Part shown: positions 26,032-33,719 of the stretch, piece by piece
How the letters are laid out: each line of letters begins with the position of its first letter
Position numbering within the stretch: the stretch's first letter is position 1
From: Azospirillum sp. RU38E
GTDB lineage: Bacteria; Pseudomonadota; Alphaproteobacteria; Azospirillales; Azospirillaceae
Reading direction: 5' to 3'
DNA: 64,000 nucleotides
Assembly: GCF_900188385.1 (NCBI RefSeq)
Contig: NZ_FZOI01000006.1
Span: forward strand, 1 to 64,000
Position numbers and translations under genes: made by a program
Notes under the pieces: model-generated
Database searches by the model: none
What the model saw: the letters and a program-made list of their open reading frames with translations, nothing else
Told to the model about the DNA's origin: nothing

Positions 26032-26934
26032 TCAGACCTCCACCGCCTGGAACAGGCCGGCATCCGGGGCCGGGTGTGGCATGGTCTGCGGGCCGCCGCT
26101 GCCGGCACCCCACTGGTCCATCACATCCGGCGTGGGGACATGCACGGTGGCCACCCAGGTTTCCTCATCCACCCGTTCCAGCTCGGCGGTATATTCCACC
26201 GCGAAACCGGCCGGCGTGGTGAAATAGCTGAAGGTGTTGTTGCCGGCGGTGTGGCGGCCGGGGCCCCAGCGCAGGTCTACCTCTTTGCGCTTCAGCTTGC
26301 CGACGCCGCGCATCATCGCATCCATGTCGGCCATGTCATAGGCGACATGGTTCAGGCAGGGCGGGCCGGGCAGAATGGCGATGCGGTGGTGCCATTCATT
26401 GCAGCGCAGGAAGCACATGAAATCGCCCAGCCAGTCCGACACGCGGAAGCCCAGCACAGTGATGAAAAACTCCACCAGCCCCTTGTGATCGGGGGAATGC
26501 AGAACGATGTGGCTGATCTTTTCCGGCAGGGCTTCCTTGCCCGCGACGGCACGGAAGGCCCCGCGCTCCACCCCGGCGGAGATCTCGAAGCTCATCCCAT
26601 CCTTGCTGAAGAAGCGGAAGCCATAGCCGCCACCGAAGGAGGTCAGCGCGCGCGGGGTGAAGATGATACGGCAACCGGCGGCGGCCACCTTCTCATACAG
26701 CGCGTCCACATCATCATTGCTGTCAGCAGCCAGCGCAATCACATCGATGCGGGTGACATCCGCCGGGCGCAGCCGCACCACATACAGTTCCGGGTGGCCT
26801 TCGGTGGCGAAATAGACCATGCCATCCTTCTCGGCCACTTCGCGCAGGCCCCACTTGTCGCGGTAAAAGGCGCGCTCGGCCTCCAGATCGGAAACGGCAT
26901 AGCCGACATAGCGGATATCGGTAACGCGGGTCAT
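26032..26934 (-). CDS. VOC-superfamily extradiol dioxygenase
   Basis: A two-domain vicinal oxygen chelate protein of 300 aa, like 2,3-dihydroxybiphenyl 1,2-dioxygenase. The C-terminal catalytic domain carries the iron ligands His (KISHIVLHSPD), His (CLNHVAYDMADMD) and Glu (TTPAGFAVEYTAELE). The N-terminal VOC module begins IRYVGYAVSDLEAERAFY. Expected reaction: O2-dependent extradiol cleavage of a catechol-type ring produced by the neighbouring hydroxylase. The order hydroxylase, dioxygenase, hydrolase in one operon supports this. Confidence 0.88.
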   Translation of the reverse strand: MTRVTDIRYVGYAVSDLEAERAFYRDKWGLREVAEKDGMVYFATEGHPELYVVRLRPADVTRIDVIALAADSNDDVDALYEKVAAAGCRIIFTPRALTSFGGGYGFRFFSKDGMSFEISAGVERGAFRAVAGKEALPEKISHIVLHSPDHKGLVEFFITVLGFRVSDWLGDFMCFLRCNEWHHRIAILPGPPCLNHVAYDMADMDAMMRGVGKLKRKEVDLRWGPGRHTAGNNTFSYFTTPAGFAVEYTAELERVDEETWVATVHVPTPDVMDQWGAGSGGPQTMPHPAPDAGLFQAVEV

Positions 26935-26960
26935 GGGGGCTTCTCCCGGTAAATTCTGGT

Positions 26961-28082
26961 TTAGAGAGGTTGGGCCAAAGCGGCCATGGTGCTGTGCATC
27001 AGGCGGGGATGTTCATCGCTGTGAACCCCGCTCTGTTCGATCTCACCCAGGCGGATGGAATTATTCACCACCAGGGCGGCACGGTCGGCACGGCGGGCCA
27101 TGAAGCCAGCGAAGGCAGCGCCCAGGCTGTCATTCTTGGCCAGCTCATCCCCCAGCACCACGGCATCTTCCATCGCCATGCCGGCACCGCTGGCCAGATG
27201 CGGGGTGGTGGCGTGGGCGGCATCGCCAATCAGGATGGCGCGGCCCGTGTGCCAGGGGCCGGGCAGCAGCAGCGCTTCCAGCGGACGGAAATTCACCACC
27301 GACTGGTCGGTGATGGCATCACGGACATAGCCGACGGCACCCGCAAAGCCGGCCAGCCGCTGGCGCAGCAGATCGGGCAGATCCGCCTCTTCATGGCGGG
27401 TATTGGGGGCGATGGTTTCCAGCGCGAACAGATACATCTGGTCGGGCGAGCAGGGGTTGACCCCCGCCTTGATCGGCGCGCCCAGATACATTTCCACGCC
27501 CGTCACACTGTCAGGCCGGGCGGTGGTGACGCGCCAGCAGGCCTGACCGGTGAAGCGCGGCTTGGGCGCATCGGGGAACAGCATGGCGCGGGTGCGGGAA
27601 TAGATGCCATCAGCACCGATCAACAGATCATAGCGGCCCTGGCTGCCATCGCTGAAGCGGACATCCACCCCCTCGGCATCCTGCGTGATGGCATCCACCA
27701 TCACGCCCAGCCGCACATTGGCGGCGGCGGTGCGGGTGCGGCTGGCCAGAATGTCATGCAGTACCGGGCGCATGATGCCGCCATCCGACGGCAGGCCGGG
27801 GGCGACCGGCGGGCTTGTCACGTCCCCGATCAGGTGACCGGTGGGGGTGAACAGCCGCGTGCTGCCGGCGCAATAACCCACGCGGCGAAAATCCTCCAGA
27901 ATGCCCAGATGCTGGAAAACGCGCATGGTGGGGCCGGTGATGGAAATGCCGGCGCCATAGACGCGCCAGGCCGGATCCCGATCAATCACATCCACGGCGA
28001 TACCCAGGCGCGACAGCACCAGGGCGGCCGACATGCCGGCGATACCGCCGCCGATAACAAGCGCATTGCGGATCGAAGCCAC
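26961..28082 (-). CDS. FAD-dependent aromatic hydroxylase (PHBH/salicylate hydroxylase-like)
   Basis: A group A flavoprotein monooxygenase of 373 aa. The ADP-binding motif is VIGGGIAGMSAALVLSRLG near the start. YDLLIGADGIYSRTR is the DG motif, and GRAILIGDAAHATTPHLASG is the FAD ribityl-binding GD motif. It would insert a hydroxyl group ortho to an existing one, using NAD(P)H and O2, giving a catechol-type substrate for the VOC dioxygenase 26 nt downstream. By family and context it resembles FdeE-type naringenin hydroxylases, although salicylate-type substrates cannot be excluded. Confidence 0.86.
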   Translation of the reverse strand: MASIRNALVIGGGIAGMSAALVLSRLGIAVDVIDRDPAWRVYGAGISITGPTMRVFQHLGILEDFRRVGYCAGSTRLFTPTGHLIGDVTSPPVAPGLPSDGGIMRPVLHDILASRTRTAAANVRLGVMVDAITQDAEGVDVRFSDGSQGRYDLLIGADGIYSRTRAMLFPDAPKPRFTGQACWRVTTARPDSVTGVEMYLGAPIKAGVNPCSPDQMYLFALETIAPNTRHEEADLPDLLRQRLAGFAGAVGYVRDAITDQSVVNFRPLEALLLPGPWHTGRAILIGDAAHATTPHLASGAGMAMEDAVVLGDELAKNDSLGAAFAGFMARRADRAALVVNNSIRLGEIEQSGVHSDEHPRLMHSTMAALAQPL

Positions 28083-28426
28083 AGCTATTTTCCTCCCGGA
28101 ACAGGCCGTTTCCCTAAGGGGCGGAACGGCACTGCCCGTCTGCTGCCCGCCGGTGGCGGCGGGTCATTATTGTGGGGGTGGTTTATCGGGGTGCCCCGCG
28201 ACGGAACCCCATGACACCAACCATAAGCCCGGCGAACCAATCACCAAAACCGTTTGTACGGATACAAGGGATCGGTTCGGCCGATAGGTTGGCGTTGGCT
28301 TTATTTCATGTTCCCTCACTCGCCGGGCGCCCGCATCCGCGGGCTTGGCTCACGCCGCATGTGCGGCGGGCCGGCGGTCGCCGGCCTCCAACCCGCCTGA
28401 AGGTCACCCTTCAGACGGGTTGGCCT
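28083..28426. other. Intergenic region between FAH gene and hydroxylase gene
   Basis: About 340 bp. The left part probably carries a promoter for the hydroxylase-to-cyclase operon. The right part (28309-28423) is copy B of the structured dispersed element, whose hairpin directly follows the FAH stop and may terminate that transcript. No gene is supported. Confidence 0.5.
28309..28423 (-). repeat. Structured dispersed element, copy B
   Basis: On the minus strand it begins with a 16-bp stem (CCAACCCGTCTGAAGG pairs with CCTTCAGGCGGGTTGG, one mismatch). It continues with AGGCCGGCGACCGCCGG, CCGCCGC, AGCCAAGC, GCGCCCGGCG and TGAGGGAACA, the same blocks in the same order as copy A at 18856-18972. 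Hairpin bases differ between copies but pairing is mostly kept. Confidence 0.75.
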
Positions 28427-29404
28427 TTACCCTTGCACCACCGGCTGATCGATGGCGCCGAACAGGCTGCTGCCATCGGCCGCCTTCACCTCCATCCGCA
28501 CCCGGTCGCCGAAGCGGATGAAGCCGGTACGGGCGGCCCCTTCGTCAACAATTTCAATGCCCCGCCGCTCGGCAATGCAGCTGGAGCCCACCTCGCGGAA
28601 ATTCTCGTTCGAGACAGTGCCGGAACCGACAATGGTGCCGGCGCACAGGCTGCGGGTGCGGGCGGCGTGCGCGATCAGCTCCCCGAAGCAGAAGCCCATG
28701 GCGCCGCCATTGGCCGCGCCAAAGCGCTGGCCGTTCCAATCCACCAGCAGGTTCAGATGCACGCGCCCATCCTTCCAGGCGTCGCCCAGCTCATCCGGGG
28801 TGACGGCGATGGGGGCGGCAGAACAGGCGGGCTTGGCCTGGACCCAGCCGAACCCGGTCAACATTTCCGGCCGGGCCAGGGTGCGCAGCGACCAGTCATT
28901 GACCAGCAGTACCAGCCGGATCAGCCCGCGCGCCGTGGCCGCATCGGTGCCCATCGGCACATCATCGGTGACGACGGCGAATTCGCCTTCGAAATCAATA
29001 CCATCCGCCTCGCTGGGCAGCTTCACCGGCGCGGTCGGCGCGATGAACTGGTGCGACATGCCCTGATACATCAGCGGCTTATCATGCGGCTGCGGGTTGG
29101 TGATGTTGAATACCTTGGCCATCAGCTCCCCATGCGCATGGAAGGCCGAGCCATCCAGCCATTGCCAGGCGCGTGGCAGCGGGGCCAGCGCCTGGGCCGG
29201 ATCGAAGGGGAAGCTGCCGGGGGCCGTGCCAGCATTCAGCGCATCCGACAGGGAAGCCAGCCGGGGGGCGGCGTCGGCCCACTGGTCGAGCGCCTGTTGC
29301 AGCGTATCGGCGATGCCCTCGGCCAGCACGGCGCGCGACAGATCGCGCGATACCAGCGCCAACCGGCCATCCCGCCCACCCAGATCAAGACTTGCCAGCT
29401 TCAT
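28427..29404 (-). CDS. Fumarylacetoacetate hydrolase (FAH) family protein
   Basis: A 325-aa FAH-superfamily protein with metal-binding acidic residues in DFEGEFAVVTDDVP, and the segments NDWSLRTLARPEM and SRSLCAGTIVGSGTVSNEN typical of the fold. Members hydrolyse C-C bonds of acylpyruvates or fumarylacetoacetate-like ring-fission products. It is the first gene of the minus-strand aromatic block and diverges from the C-deglycosidase-like pair. The 344-bp gap to the hydroxylase suggests separate promoters. Confidence 0.87.
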   Translation of the reverse strand: MKLASLDLGGRDGRLALVSRDLSRAVLAEGIADTLQQALDQWADAAPRLASLSDALNAGTAPGSFPFDPAQALAPLPRAWQWLDGSAFHAHGELMAKVFNITNPQPHDKPLMYQGMSHQFIAPTAPVKLPSEADGIDFEGEFAVVTDDVPMGTDAATARGLIRLVLLVNDWSLRTLARPEMLTGFGWVQAKPACSAAPIAVTPDELGDAWKDGRVHLNLLVDWNGQRFGAANGGAMGFCFGELIAHAARTRSLCAGTIVGSGTVSNENFREVGSSCIAERRGIEIVDEGAARTGFIRFGDRVRMEVKAADGSSLFGAIDQPVVQG

Positions 29405-29516
29405 GATTGCGTTTCCGTATCATTATGGGTTGATCCCGCCTTCAGGCGGTTACTGTTGGTATAGGCCCCGCCGGCAGCCGGGTTTAAGCCGGCAATGCCG
29501 ATGCCTCCTATCGGCC

Positions 29517-29534
29517 CCGCCGATGCATCGGCGG
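29517..29534. promoter_or_regulatory. 18-bp perfect palindrome, possible operator
   Basis: CCGCCGATGCATCGGCGG is a perfect palindrome without a loop, as expected of an operator for a dimeric regulator. It lies about 85 bp from the AGAAT-type site in the same divergent promoter region. No known factor is assigned. Confidence 0.4.
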
Positions 29535-29599
29535 TACGGCCCTACCCTCCCCGTGATGCCCAGAAAAAAACTTCTGCTGCCGATTGATTGTCCCATAAA

Positions 29600-29613
29600 A
29601 GAATGATAATTCC
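29600..29613. promoter_or_regulatory. TetR-type operator candidate, site 1
   Basis: AGAATGATAATTCC matches the window consensus AGAAT-N4-ATTCT with one mismatch in the last base. It lies 154 bp before the C-deglycosidase-like gene and 196 bp before the FAH gene. Confidence 0.55.
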
Positions 29614-29766
29614 AATTATGATTTAACGGCCAGAACGGCCCCGGGTGCGGCATCAGGGCCGCCGGGGCCGGTGGCCGCTCACCCATCGGGCAATGCGCCT
29701 GAGACCGCCGCTATCCACCGGCTCCCGGCGGGGCCGTCGTTTGAGCCCAAGAAGCAGGATAGTTCC

Positions 29767-30774
29767 ATGTCAAATTATGAAATCAAAAGGGGTGTAAGCC
29801 TCTACAGCTACCAGGAGGAATATTTCCTTGGCACCAAGTCGCTGGAAGACCTGATCAAGGTCTCCGCCGAGATGGGGGCCAAGGGGATCGAGCTGATTTC
29901 AGAGCAGACCTTCCCCCACTATCCCAACCCGCTGGACCAGTCCGTCTATGACAATTGGCACGCGCTGATGGCCAAATATGGCACCACGCCCGTGTGCCAT
30001 GATTTCATGCTGGATTATAAGAAGTACAAAAACCGGCCCATGCCGTTCGATGAACAGGTGGCCAGCTGCAAGGTTGATATTGACCATGCCGCCCGCCTGG
30101 GCTGCCCCTATACCCGCGCGCTGGTATCGATTGATCCCGATGTGCTGGTTGCCTGCGCCGATTATGCGGAAAGCAAGAATGTCCGTATCTTGATCGAGGT
30201 GCACGCGCCCCTGCATTTCGACCATCCCTGGATCATCCGCCATGCCGAGGCGTTTGAGAAATCCGGGTCGAAATATCTGGGCTTCCTGCCCGATATGGGC
30301 ATGTTCCTGTTCAAGTTCCCGCCCGTCTGGAAGGCGAAATTCATCCGCGACGGCGTGCCGCCGCACATCGCCGATTACATCTGCAAGGCCTACGAGGATC
30401 GCACGCTCAGCGAATATGTGATCCTGGAGGTGGAGAAGATGGGCGGCGTCGGCCCCGCCATCGGCATGGCCATCACGCTGCGCCACAATGCAGCGTTTGA
30501 GCCCAAGCGGATGCTGGACCATATGGACCGCATCTGGAACATCCACGCCAAATTCTATGAAATGACAGAGGATCTGGTTGAACCCTCCATCCCCTATGAT
30601 GAGATCATCAAGGTGCTGAAGCAGGGCGGCTACAAGGGCTATATCTGCTCTGAATATGAAGGTAATCGCTGGATTCAGGATGCCTTCCCGGTGGACAGCA
30701 TCGAACAGGTGCGCCGCCAGCAGGAAATGTTCAAGAAGCTGATCGGCGAAACCGCCACCGCCCCCGCCGCCTGA
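29767..30774 (+). CDS. TIM-barrel protein, probable C-glycoside deglycosidase alpha subunit
   Basis: A 335-aa xylose-isomerase-like TIM barrel (sugar phosphate isomerase/epimerase superfamily). Metal-site candidates are visible: Glu in MGAKGIELISEQTFP, Glu/His in ILIEVHAPLHFDHPW, Asp in YLGFLPDMGMF, His in RIWNIHAKFYEM and Glu in GYICSEYEGN. The start at 29767 (MSNYEIKRGVSLYSYQEEYF) is the first Met behind a CAGGA site; an upstream frame from 29671 is non-coding in character. The gene 12 nt downstream resembles the beta subunit of C-deglycosidases (CarBC/DfgAB/DgpBC type). That pairing identifies this protein as the likely catalytic subunit, which cleaves the C-C bond of 3-oxo-C-glycosides by beta-elimination. 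Without the partner it would be called only an isomerase-like protein. Confidence 0.75.
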   Translation: MSNYEIKRGVSLYSYQEEYFLGTKSLEDLIKVSAEMGAKGIELISEQTFPHYPNPLDQSVYDNWHALMAKYGTTPVCHDFMLDYKKYKNRPMPFDEQVASCKVDIDHAARLGCPYTRALVSIDPDVLVACADYAESKNVRILIEVHAPLHFDHPWIIRHAEAFEKSGSKYLGFLPDMGMFLFKFPPVWKAKFIRDGVPPHIADYICKAYEDRTLSEYVILEVEKMGGVGPAIGMAITLRHNAAFEPKRMLDHMDRIWNIHAKFYEMTEDLVEPSIPYDEIIKVLKQGGYKGYICSEYEGNRWIQDAFPVDSIEQVRRQQEMFKKLIGETATAPAA

Positions 30775-30786
30775 GGAGCCGCACCC

Positions 30787-31179
30787 ATGTTCGACAAATA
30801 TATGATCTGTGAAGATGGCTTCGGTAACGTGACGGAGGGTGGTGACACCATCGGTTTCGCCTTCCAGGCCCGCCTGCCCTATTACCGCGGCATCGGCCTG
30901 TCCATGGTGGAAGATATCGCCGTCACCATCGACGGGGAAGCCGTGCCGCGTGACCAAGTCCGGTTCAGCGTGCGTGGCCGGACCTGGACGCTGGATGAGA
31001 TGGAAACCGAATATAGCGACCGCTGGAATTTCGGCGAAAAGGCCCTGATCACCGTGCTGCGGGCTGGCGGCCTGCCGCCCGGTAAGCACAAGCTTCAGCT
31101 GGCCGAACGCATCCGCGTCTCCTACCTGCCCTTTGTGCCGACCACGCGCGACACCAAGGTGCTGGAGATTGCCGCCTGA
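30787..31179 (+). CDS. Probable C-glycoside deglycosidase beta subunit (DUF6379-like)
   Basis: A 130-aa beta-sandwich-like protein. The pattern DGFGNVTEGGDTIGFAFQ, ARLPYYRGIGLSMVEDIAVT, VDGE-like IDGEAVPRDQVRFSV and RIRVSYLPF matches what I know of the small subunit of bacterial C-glycoside deglycosidases. It lies 12 nt after the TIM-barrel gene with GAGGAGCCGCACCC before the ATG, so the pair is co-expressed. In characterised enzymes this subunit completes the active site by covering the barrel. The ligand here (flavone, isoflavone or xanthone C-glycoside) is not deducible. Confidence 0.75.
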   Translation: MFDKYMICEDGFGNVTEGGDTIGFAFQARLPYYRGIGLSMVEDIAVTIDGEAVPRDQVRFSVRGRTWTLDEMETEYSDRWNFGEKALITVLRAGGLPPGKHKLQLAERIRVSYLPFVPTTRDTKVLEIAA

Positions 31180-31307
31180 TCATCCTTCCCCGATCAGTTG
31201 GCACTTTGGGCATGGCGGCACAGGCTGCCATGCCCTTTTTTATGGCCGGTCGCCGGGCCTTGCCATTTGGCAGAGAGTGGCTATTCTTATGCCAAAGGAG
31301 ACAGGCG

Positions 31308-31721
31308 ATGCAGTTCGCAGAGGTCCAATCCATCGCAGCCAGCCCCGGCCAGCCCCTGATCACGGATGCGGAGGCGGCAGCATTGGCGCGCACGACGGTC
31401 AATCTGTTCCGGGCCTGGGAGTTGAGCGATGCGGAGGCCAGAACCCTGCTGGGCGGCATGGCCCCGCGGACCTGGGCACGCTGGAAGGATGGCGATATTG
31501 GCCGCATCGACCGCGATTTGCGGGCGCGGATGGCGATCCTGATGGGGATTCACAAGGCCCTGCGCTATCTGTTTACCGAACCGGCGCGCGCCTATGCCTG
31601 GGTGCGCAAGCCGAACGCCGCCTTTGCCGGCCAGCGCGCGCTTGACATCATGCTGCGCGGGGAGATCACCGACCTGATCGACCTGCGCGCCTATCTGGAT
31701 GCGGAAAGGGGCGGCTGGTGA
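31308..31721 (+). CDS. Xre/MbcA/ParS-type antitoxin of a RES module
   Basis: A 137-aa antitoxin with an N-terminal Xre-like region and the C-terminal DUF2384 toxin-binding domain (RALDIMLRGEITDLIDLRAYLD). The motif GGMAPRTWARWKDGDIGRID is typical of the group. It binds and blocks the RES toxin and represses the operon. I start at ATG 31308 because AAAGGAGACAGGCG precedes it; the frame continues upstream without coding character. Its stop overlaps the toxin's GTG start (GTGA). Confidence 0.85.
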   Translation: MQFAEVQSIAASPGQPLITDAEAAALARTTVNLFRAWELSDAEARTLLGGMAPRTWARWKDGDIGRIDRDLRARMAILMGIHKALRYLFTEPARAYAWVRKPNAAFAGQRALDIMLRGEITDLIDLRAYLDAERGGW

Positions 31722-32422
31722 CAGTGCCGGTCCGGCGCGTCACCTGGGCCAGGACGGTGCGTATCATCCGCTCCATCCACCCGCCCATCGACCTGTTTGA
31801 AGATATTGCCGACCCGGCGGACTGGGAAGCGCTGGCCTCGGCGGAAGCGAAGTTCAACCCCCGCCTTCGTGACAGCATTGGCGACCTGTCGAAGGTGCCG
31901 CCGGCCCGGCGGGTTGCCGGCCCTGGGGCAAGCTGGGTCATGGCCCCCTTCGTCCATTGCTCCACACTGCGACCGGGCCGCTTTTCCGACGGCAGTTTCG
32001 GTCTCTATTATGCCGGCGACCGGACAGAGGTGGCGATTGCGGAAACCATCCACCACCATGCCCGGTTCATGCGGGCCACGGCGGAACCACCCGGCTGGAC
32101 CGCGCAGTTCCGCGAACTGATCGGTGCGGTGGATACCGACCTGGATGATGTGACGGGCCGCGCCGACCTGCTGCATCCCAGCGATTACGCCGCGTCCCAC
32201 ACGTTCGGCGCCGAACGCCGGGCCGCCGGATCCAACGGCATCACCTGGCCCAGCGTGCGGTATCCGGGCGGCCAGTGCATCGCGGTTTTCTGGCCGGATG
32301 TGATACCGGTGCCGGTCCAGGGTGCCCACTTCGCCTATCACTGGAACGGCAGCACGGTTGATTACGTCAAGAAGCTGGATAGCGGGGAGGTCTGGCGGGT
32401 GACGGGTCAGGAAGGGGTTTAA
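31718..32422 (+). CDS. RES-domain NAD+-degrading toxin
   Basis: A 234-aa RES-family toxin; known members deplete NAD+ by phosphorolysis or hydrolysis and are related to ADP-ribosyltransferases. Visible features are FNPRLRDSIGDLS, FSDGSFGLYYAGDRTEVAIA with the family Glu, and NGITWPSVRYPGGQCIAVFW with the conserved Ser. The GTG start overlaps the antitoxin stop by 4 nt. It converges on hipA with 6 nt between the stops. The module is probably an addiction or stress element. Confidence 0.87.
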   Translation: MTVPVRRVTWARTVRIIRSIHPPIDLFEDIADPADWEALASAEAKFNPRLRDSIGDLSKVPPARRVAGPGASWVMAPFVHCSTLRPGRFSDGSFGLYYAGDRTEVAIAETIHHHARFMRATAEPPGWTAQFRELIGAVDTDLDDVTGRADLLHPSDYAASHTFGAERRAAGSNGITWPSVRYPGGQCIAVFWPDVIPVPVQGAHFAYHWNGSTVDYVKKLDSGEVWRVTGQEGV

Positions 32423-32428
32423 ACCACC

Positions 32429-33718
32429 CTAACCCCAGGCCGCCACCCGCCCACAGCGGTCGCCCACATCCGCCACCACCTGATCCAGCAGGGGGGTGTC
32501 GGCCAAACTGCCCCGCATCCCTTCCCGTAAAAGCCTGACCTGTTCCGGCAGGGCCAGCGCCATGGCGCGCAGCCGGTCACGCACCAGTTCCCGCCGCAGC
32601 CCCACCGCGGCGGCAAAGGCGTCCCAATGCGCGCCGGTCAGCAGGGCGGGGTCACGCTCACCACCGATGAACATGGCCAGACGCGGGCGCTGTTCCTTGT
32701 AGTGACTGCGGAACGCGGCGGCGTTATTCACATCATAGAGCTTGCTGAGCAGAATGCGGTTGCCGCGATAGACCAGGGCGTAATTCTTGGCATGGGCGTC
32801 GGGATTGCCGATCAGGAACTGGAAAATGGCGCGGCCCAGCAGTTCCTGCACGGCCGCCGCCGGGTCGGCAGTCAGCCGCATCAGGGCAAAACAGTCAGGC
32901 CAGCCCGGCCCGCCATCCTTTTCATATTTTTCGCGCGGATAGCGCCCCAGCGCCTGACAGAAATCTTCCTGATGCAGCCGGCGCAGATGGCGGCGGCCAT
33001 CGCTTTCCACCAGCACCCGGTCATAGCGGGCGATCAGCATATAGGTGCGATCTTCCGCCCGGCGGATGCTGGAACGCGGTACATCCAGCCCCACAGAGGC
33101 CGCCGCACGCAGGCAGAAATGTTCCACCCGCACGGAATCCGGCAGCCCATCAATATCCACCTTCAGGATGTGCGATGTGGGCGTGTTGCCCCGCGGCAGG
33201 GCCAACTGGTCCCCCACCAGCAACAGGGCGGTTTTATGATGCACGCCGGGCAGCGACAGGCGCAATTCCCCATCGGCATCCACGAACAGGGGCCGGCGCG
33301 GCAGATCGGCGATATGCCGCGCCAGCCGTGCCGCATCCAGCAGATCATAATCCGGGGCGATATCATCTTCCGGCACGATGGGCGCATCCGGCTCCACAAT
33401 GGCGACGGCACCGGGGCATTCCCGGCCAAGCGCCAGCAACAGCCGGTAATCATCGCTGGCATCCAATTGGAAATAGCGGGCCAGGGTGCTGCGGATATTG
33501 GCATTGTCGGGCAACAGCCCGTCGAAATAGGGGCCGGCCCGATCCTCCCCATAGGGCGTATCCGCCACGGGCAGCCGGGCGGACAGCCCGTGCAGTGGCA
33601 ACCGGCCCGCCTTCACCGCCGCCACAAAGGCGGGCAGATAGGTGAAGGACAGCGCCCCGCTGGCACTGGCGCGCAATTCCCCGACCGGCATTCCGTGCAG
33701 GCGGACAGAGGCTACCAT
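32429..33718 (-). CDS. hipA: HipA-family serine/threonine kinase toxin
   Basis: A 429-aa kinase-like toxin; E. coli HipA phosphorylates glutamyl-tRNA synthetase and induces dormancy. The N-terminal couple_hipA region (MVASVRLHGMPVGELRA, LLPDNANIR) is followed by the kinase domain: the autophosphorylation/Gly-rich loop near GNTPTSHILKVD, catalytic motif FLIGNPDAHAKNY and metal-binding LYDVNN. The loop GVHHKTALL differs from the usual GxQ.K. The start at 33718 (MVASVRL) is 1 nt after the hipB stop; an upstream ATG at 33754 lies inside hipB. Confidence 0.9.
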   Translation of the reverse strand: MVASVRLHGMPVGELRASASGALSFTYLPAFVAAVKAGRLPLHGLSARLPVADTPYGEDRAGPYFDGLLPDNANIRSTLARYFQLDASDDYRLLLALGRECPGAVAIVEPDAPIVPEDDIAPDYDLLDAARLARHIADLPRRPLFVDADGELRLSLPGVHHKTALLLVGDQLALPRGNTPTSHILKVDIDGLPDSVRVEHFCLRAAASVGLDVPRSSIRRAEDRTYMLIARYDRVLVESDGRRHLRRLHQEDFCQALGRYPREKYEKDGGPGWPDCFALMRLTADPAAAVQELLGRAIFQFLIGNPDAHAKNYALVYRGNRILLSKLYDVNNAAAFRSHYKEQRPRLAMFIGGERDPALLTGAHWDAFAAAVGLRRELVRDRLRAMALALPEQVRLLREGMRGSLADTPLLDQVVADVGDRCGRVAAWG

Positions 33719-33719
33719 C

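Larger units (their letters stand above)
29405..29766. promoter_or_regulatory. Divergent regulatory region, FAH gene / C-deglycosidase-like pair
   Basis: A 360-bp divergent spacer. It holds an AGAAT-N4-ATTCC site (29600-29613) in an AT-rich patch, an 18-bp perfect palindrome (29517-29534), and a GC-rich leader before the plus-strand gene with several small inverted repeats. No gene is supported. Confidence 0.55.
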
